Shown here: in pieces, positions 59,230 through 62,250 of the stretch
Numbering within the stretch: position 1 is the first letter of the stretch
How the letters are laid out: the number at the start of each line of letters is the position of its first letter
DNA from: an uncultured Eubacteriales bacterium
GTDB lineage: Bacteria; Bacillota; Clostridia; Christensenellales; Aristaeellaceae
Length of the DNA stretch: 62,250 nt
Direction: 5' to 3'
NCBI GenBank assembly: GCA_902800625.1
Contig: CADCFG010000015.1
Span: 1 to 62,250, forward strand
Translations under genes and position numbers: made by a program
Notes under the pieces: model-generated
Seen by the model: only the letters and a program-made list of their open reading frames with translations
What the model was told of the DNA's origin: nothing
Databases searched by the model: none

Positions 59230-59276
59230 AAACCGGCGGTTCGCGCCATGAGGATGGCGAACCGCCGGTTTGTTTT
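59230..59276. terminator. terminator of the DUF1292 gene
   Basis: AAACCGGCGGTT and AACCGCCGGTTT around an inner CGCCAT-GAGG-ATGGCG stem, then GTTTTC. Confidence 0.85.
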
Positions 59277-59350
59277 CTGATTGCAGACCCATGGGGGCCT
59301 CTCGGTGTGAAAGCCGTAGGGACGGCGCGGTACCGTCCCTGCGGATTGAC

Positions 59351-60499
59351 TTACTTCAGATACGCCTTCAGCGCCTCCACCTTGTCCAGCCGCTCCCAGG
59401 GCAGGTCGAGGTCGGGACGGCCAAAGTGACCGTAGCTGGCAGTCTGGGCGTAGATGGGCCGCTTGAGGTCCAGGTCGCGGATGATGGCGGCGGGCCGCAG
59501 GTCGAACACCTCGTTCACGATCTGGGCCAGCCGGTCGTCGCTGAGCTTGCCGGTGCCGCAGCTGTCCACGAACACGCTGACGGGCTTCGCCACGCCGATG
59601 GCGTAGGCCACGCCCACTTCGCACTTCCTGGCCAGGCCTGCGGCCACCAGGTTCTTGGCCACGTGGCGCATGGCGTAGGCCGCGCTGCGGTCCACCTTGC
59701 TGGGGTCCTTGCCGGAGAACGCGCCGCCGCCGTGGTGGGCGTAGCCGCCATAGGTGTCCACGATGATCTTGCGCCCGGTGAGGCCGGAGTCGCCCTGGGG
59801 GCCGCCGATCACAAAGCGGCCGGTGGGGTTGACGAAGTACTTGGTGTTTTCGTCCAGCATGTCAGCGGGCAGTATGGGCTTGACGACGTGTGCCATCAGG
59901 TCGTCGTAGATGGTCTGCTGGTCCACATCCGGCGCGTGCTGGGTGGACAGCACCACCGCGTCGATGCGCACGGCCCTGTCGTCGTCGTATTCGATGGTCA
60001 CCTGGCTCTTGCCGTCGGGCCGCAGGTAGGGCAGGGTGCCGTCCTTGCGCACTTTGGCCAGCTGGCGGGTCAGCCTGTGGGCCAGGGAGATGGCCAGGGG
60101 CATGTACTCTTCGGTCTCGTCGCAGGCATAGCCGAACATCATGCCCTGGTCGCCGGCACCCTGGTCGGCGTCCTCGCGCACCACGCCCCGGGCGATGTCC
60201 GGGCTCTGCTCGTCTACGCTCACCAGCACGGCGCAGCTGGTGCCGTCGAAGCCGTACTTGGCGCGGTCGTAGCCGATCTCCACGATCTTGTCCCGGGCGA
60301 TCTTATCGATGGGCACATAGGCGCTGGTGGTGATCTCGCCCATCACCAGCACCATGCCGGTGGTGGCGGCGCACTCGCAGGCCACGTGGGCCTCGGGGTC
60401 CTGGGCCAGTATGGCGTCCAGCACCGCGTCGGAAATCTGGTCGCAGATCTTGTCCGGATGGCCCTCGGTCACGGATTCAGAGGTGAAAAAGTGTCTCAT
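59351..60499 (-). CDS. metK: S-adenosylmethionine synthetase
   Basis: 382 residues with the signatures [33 protein letters not shown] and [19 protein letters not shown]. It makes SAM from methionine and ATP. ATG 60499 has AAAGGAGAG. A SAM-I riboswitch with a terminator lies 180 bp upstream, so SAM feeds back on its own synthesis. Confidence 0.97.
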   Translation of the reverse strand: MRHFFTSESVTEGHPDKICDQISDAVLDAILAQDPEAHVACECAATTGMVLVMGEITTSAYVPIDKIARDKIVEIGYDRAKYGFDGTSCAVLVSVDEQSPDIARGVVREDADQGAGDQGMMFGYACDETEEYMPLAISLAHRLTRQLAKVRKDGTLPYLRPDGKSQVTIEYDDDRAVRIDAVVLSTQHAPDVDQQTIYDDLMAHVVKPILPADMLDENTKYFVNPTGRFVIGGPQGDSGLTGRKIIVDTYGGYAHHGGGAFSGKDPSKVDRSAAYAMRHVAKNLVAAGLARKCEVGVAYAIGVAKPVSVFVDSCGTGKLSDDRLAQIVNEVFDLRPAAIIRDLDLKRPIYAQTASYGHFGRPDLDLPWERLDKVEALKAYLK

Positions 60500-60523
60500 A
60501 TTGATCTCTCCTTTGATTGAGCT

Positions 60524-60671
60524 GAGCGTCCGCGAAGCGGACTGAGGGTGCAAGCGCAGGGCGAAGCCCAAGACGCACCCGAAACCCGCGCGCCATCGAT
60601 ATGAGGGCGCGGGGCGAACAAGAGCGTCCGGCGCAGCCGGACTGAGGTCCCTGCACACCGGCTGTGCGGGG
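60524..60671 (-). repeat. array of hairpins between the SAM riboswitch and metK
   Basis: Two copies of one hairpin, GAGCGTCCGC-GAA-GCGGACTGAGG type (60524-60547 and 60622-60647), plus a nested GGGTGC/GCACCC hairpin (60546-60580), a CCCGCGC/GCGCGGG pair (about 60585-60613) and a CGCACA-like hairpin (about 60648-60671). Confidence 0.6.
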
Positions 60672-60679
60672 CGATCAAC

Positions 60680-60833
60680 AAAAAAAAACCCGCCCCAATG
60701 GCGAGCTGAAAAAATCCATCTCGCCTCATCTTTCGGCGCGGCATCCGCCGCCCGCAGGAATTGGCACCTCGTCCGCTTTCGCGAACCGGTTGCCGGGCAT
60801 CATCGGGCCTGTCCCTCCGCCACTCTGGATAAG
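60680..60833 (-). ncRNA. SAM-I riboswitch (S-box) with terminator
   Basis: Minus strand: P1 is CTTATC (60828-60833) with GATGAG (60725-60730). The core GAGGGACAGGCCCGATGATG, then CCCGGCAACC, GGTGCCAATTCCTGC and GAAAGATGAG matches the S-box. A terminator GCTCGCC/GGCGGGT with T8 (60680-60706) overlaps an antiterminator GGCGAG. Confidence 0.96.
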
Positions 60834-60855
60834 GCATTTTTCTGTTGTCAAGGGT

Positions 60856-60884
60856 ATTATAGCGCTTGCGGCGCGGCGCGTCAA
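60856..60884 (-). promoter_or_regulatory. promoter of the metK riboswitch transcript
   Basis: Minus strand TTGACG (60879-60884), 17 bp, TATAAT (60856-60861). Confidence 0.85.
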
Positions 60885-60924
60885 GGGATATTCAGGTTAA
60901 GAAGTTATATATACCTAACTATAT

Positions 60925-60953
60925 TTGACAAATCCCGCGCCAACCGATAAAAT
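60925..60953 (+). promoter_or_regulatory. promoter of the putative hydrolase gene
   Basis: TTGACA, 17 bp, TAAAAT. Confidence 0.75.
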
Positions 60954-60985
60954 AAACAGGGAATACAAAGGAACGGGGCGTTGTT

Positions 60986-61600
60986 ATGGCGTTGACGATG
61001 GTGCACCTGCTGGTGGCGGATCTGTGGGCGAAGGGGCATCCCGAATATCTGGACAGCCCCGAGTATTACTATGGCGCGGTGTCGCCGGATGCCATCCACG
61101 TGCGCGACGGCGACGACAAGTCCCACAAGAACGAGATCCACCTGAACAACTGGGGCAAGCTGCACCGGCAGGACGTGGTGGACTACTGGCGCGTCCGACG
61201 CGCGCCGTTTGACGTGGGCTACGGTGTGCACGTGCTCACCGATGCCCAGTGGGTGCCCCGGTACAAGCGGCAGCTGCCGGGCCTTCTGCCGGAGGGCAAG
61301 CTGAACATCCACCGGTACTACAACGACACCTTCGTCACCGATTTCGCCCTGCTGCATGGCATTCCCCGGCTGGGGGAGGTGCTGGACATGCTGGAGAAGG
61401 CCGACACGCCCAAAGACCATCCGCTGCTCACCGCCCATGAATTCAGCGCCTGGCGGGACATCATCCTCAAGGCCTACCGGGGCGAGTGTCCCCGGAACGA
61501 GCCGGTCAAGTACATCGACGTGCCCTATGTGCGCGCCTTTGCGGACGACAGCATCGCCCTGATCGACGAGGTTTATGGGGAAGCGTTTGGTAAAATCTGA
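60986..61600 (+). CDS. putative metal-dependent hydrolase (zinc phospholipase C-like)
   Basis: 204 residues. HPEYLDSPEYYYGAVSPDAIHVRDG, then SHKNEIH and YGVHVLTDAQW give several His/Asp residues in helical context, as in zinc-dependent phospholipase C or S1/P1 nuclease-like proteins. There is no signal peptide, so the protein appears cytoplasmic. AAGGAACGGGG precedes the ATG at a rather long distance. The family assignment is tentative. Confidence 0.7.
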   Translation: MALTMVHLLVADLWAKGHPEYLDSPEYYYGAVSPDAIHVRDGDDKSHKNEIHLNNWGKLHRQDVVDYWRVRRAPFDVGYGVHVLTDAQWVPRYKRQLPGLLPEGKLNIHRYYNDTFVTDFALLHGIPRLGEVLDMLEKADTPKDHPLLTAHEFSAWRDIILKAYRGECPRNEPVKYIDVPYVRAFADDSIALIDEVYGEAFGKI

Positions 61601-61609
61601 ATTTGTGTA

Positions 61610-61638
61610 TTGACAAACGCGGTGATTCGCGATATAAT
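61610..61638 (+). promoter_or_regulatory. promoter of the tRNA cluster
   Basis: TTGACA (61610-61615), 17 bp, TATAAT (61633-61638), 58 bp upstream of the first tRNA. Confidence 0.85.
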
Positions 61639-61695
61639 ATCTGATGTTGGTTGTCGCGTCTCCGTTGCCCGATGGCGAGCGCGCAGCCCGATTGT

Positions 61696-61780
61696 GCGGG
61701 CGTGGCGGAATTGGCAGACGCGCCAGATTTAGGTTCTGGTGCCAAACGGCGTATGGGTTCAAGTCCCTTCGCCCGCACCA
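61696..61780 (+). tRNA. tRNA-Leu (UAG)
   Basis: GCGGGCG/CGCCCGC acceptor, anticodon stem CCAGA/TCTGG with loop TTTAGGT, a class II variable arm, and encoded CCA. Confidence 0.95.
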
Positions 61781-61787
61781 AGATCAT

Positions 61788-61863
61788 GCGGTAGTAGCTC
61801 AGTTGGTAGAGCGCCACCTTGCCAAGGTGGAGGTCGCGAGTCCGAGTCTCGTCTACCGCTCCA
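61788..61863 (+). tRNA. tRNA-Gly (GCC)
   Basis: GCGGTAG/CTACCGC acceptor, anticodon loop TTGCCAA, CCA encoded. An identical copy lies at 61969. Confidence 0.96.
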
Positions 61864-61880
61864 ACAACCCATTGCAGTGT

Positions 61881-61954
61881 GCGGGTGTAACTCAATGGTA
61901 GAGTTCCAGCCTTCCAAGCTGGCTACGTGGGTTCGATTCCCATCACCCGCTCCA
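61881..61954 (+). tRNA. tRNA-Gly (UCC)
   Basis: GCGGGTG/CACCCGC acceptor, anticodon stem CCAGC/GCTGG with loop CTTCCAA, CCA encoded. Confidence 0.95.
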
Positions 61955-61968
61955 AAGCTCTATATCGT

Positions 61969-62044
61969 GCGGTAGTAGCTCAGTTGGTAGAGCGCCACCT
62001 TGCCAAGGTGGAGGTCGCGAGTCCGAGTCTCGTCTACCGCTCCA
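61969..62044 (+). tRNA. tRNA-Gly (GCC), second copy
   Basis: Identical in sequence to the tRNA at 61788; a recent duplication within the cluster. Confidence 0.96.
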
Positions 62045-62047
62045 TAG

Positions 62048-62123
62048 GCACCATTAGCTCAGTTGGTAGAGCACCTGACTCTTAATCAGGGTGTCCAGGG
62101 TTCGAGCCCCTGATGGTGTACCA
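62048..62123 (+). tRNA. tRNA-Lys (CUU)
   Basis: GCACCAT/ATGGTGT acceptor (one G-U), anticodon loop CTCTTAA, GGTTCGAGCCCC T-arm and encoded CCA. Confidence 0.95.
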
Positions 62124-62152
62124 AAGCCACCCGTTAGGGTGGCTTCATTTTT
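62124..62152 (+). terminator. terminator of the tRNA cluster
   Basis: AGCCACCC-GTTA-GGGTGGCT, then TCATTTTTA. Confidence 0.9.
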
Positions 62153-62250
62153 ATCAGGGGCTCGAAGGGCAGGGAGTGAATGGAAGCCCAGTGGGCTTCC
62201 AGAGCCTGCCCCGACCGAGCCCGCAGGCGAGAATCGAGCCCCTGATGGTG
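62153..62250. repeat. nested palindrome ending in a tRNA-Lys 3' copy (possible attachment site)
   Basis: ATCAGGGGCTCGA (62153-62165) pairs exactly with TCGAGCCCCTGAT (62234-62246). Inside are GGGCAGG/CCTGCCC and GGAAGCCCA/TGGGCTTCC. Positions 62235-62250 repeat the tRNA-Lys end CGAGCCCCTGATGGTG. Confidence 0.7.

Noticed and set aside
62153..62250. A second (pseudo) tRNA-Lys gene
   Set aside because: Only the 3' 16-17 bases match; there is no anticodon arm or acceptor 5' strand.

Overview
The window looks like chromosomal DNA of a GC-rich anaerobic member of the Clostridia (Bacillota), perhaps a gut Christensenellales-like lineage; the exact taxon is an inference. Supporting signs are strong Shine-Dalgarno sites, sigma-A promoters (often with an extended TGnTATAAT -10), a maf-mreBCD-PBP2-rodA-spoIVFA-spoIVFB cluster in Bacillus-like order, T-box and SAM-I riboswitches, a CIRCE operator, a ferredoxin-dependent 2-oxoacid oxidoreductase, and anaerobic cobalamin genes.

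Layout. 1-9.9 kb: a STAS protein, a stand-alone trpB, an Na+-coupled NSS transporter, ogt, a secreted peptidoglycan-binding protein, a class V cysteine desulfurase divergent from a DUF3343 sulfur/selenium-carrier-like gene, an XRE-helical regulator and a YitT membrane protein. 10-19.8 kb: the cell-elongation and sporulation-protease cluster, all on the minus strand, including an MreB with non-canonical ATPase motifs. 20-28.9 kb: a secreted HEXXH protease, htpG with a CIRCE operator divergent from a large XRE repeat protein, then a DUF2232-rplI-dnaB-tagD run and a GNAT gene.

29-35.4 kb is the most interesting region. A T-box leader controls a three-part HTH-cupin-acyl-CoA synthetase. Divergent from it are a P-loop ATPase and a four-gene 2-oxoacid:ferredoxin oxidoreductase operon. 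Together these could make 2-oxo acids, and so amino acids, from exogenous short or branched acids when a tRNA is uncharged. 35.9-44 kb: a BspA-type leucine-rich-repeat surface protein and a cbiF-G-H-(J-E-T fusion)-C cobalamin operon. 44.1-50 kb: xth overlapping an XpaC-TelA-LemA-TPM envelope cluster, then an MDR dehydrogenase. 50-61.6 kb: a DUF3048 lipoprotein-like gene, a multi-PG-binding L,D-transpeptidase, a one-polypeptide MmeI-like (type IIL) restriction-modification enzyme with an AT-rich central/target-recognition segment, tRNA-Leu(CAA), an ECF sigma/anti-sigma pair, a SIMPL protein, a DUF1292 protein, metK under a SAM-I riboswitch, and a putative metal-dependent hydrolase. The window ends in a five-tRNA cluster (Leu, Gly, Gly, Gly, Lys) and a nested palindrome carrying a copy of the tRNA-Lys 3' end.

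Several intergenic regions carry short dispersed elements: palindromes, and hairpins whose arms are tandem heptamers. Many long open frames antisense to real genes are GC-rich shadows and are left out.
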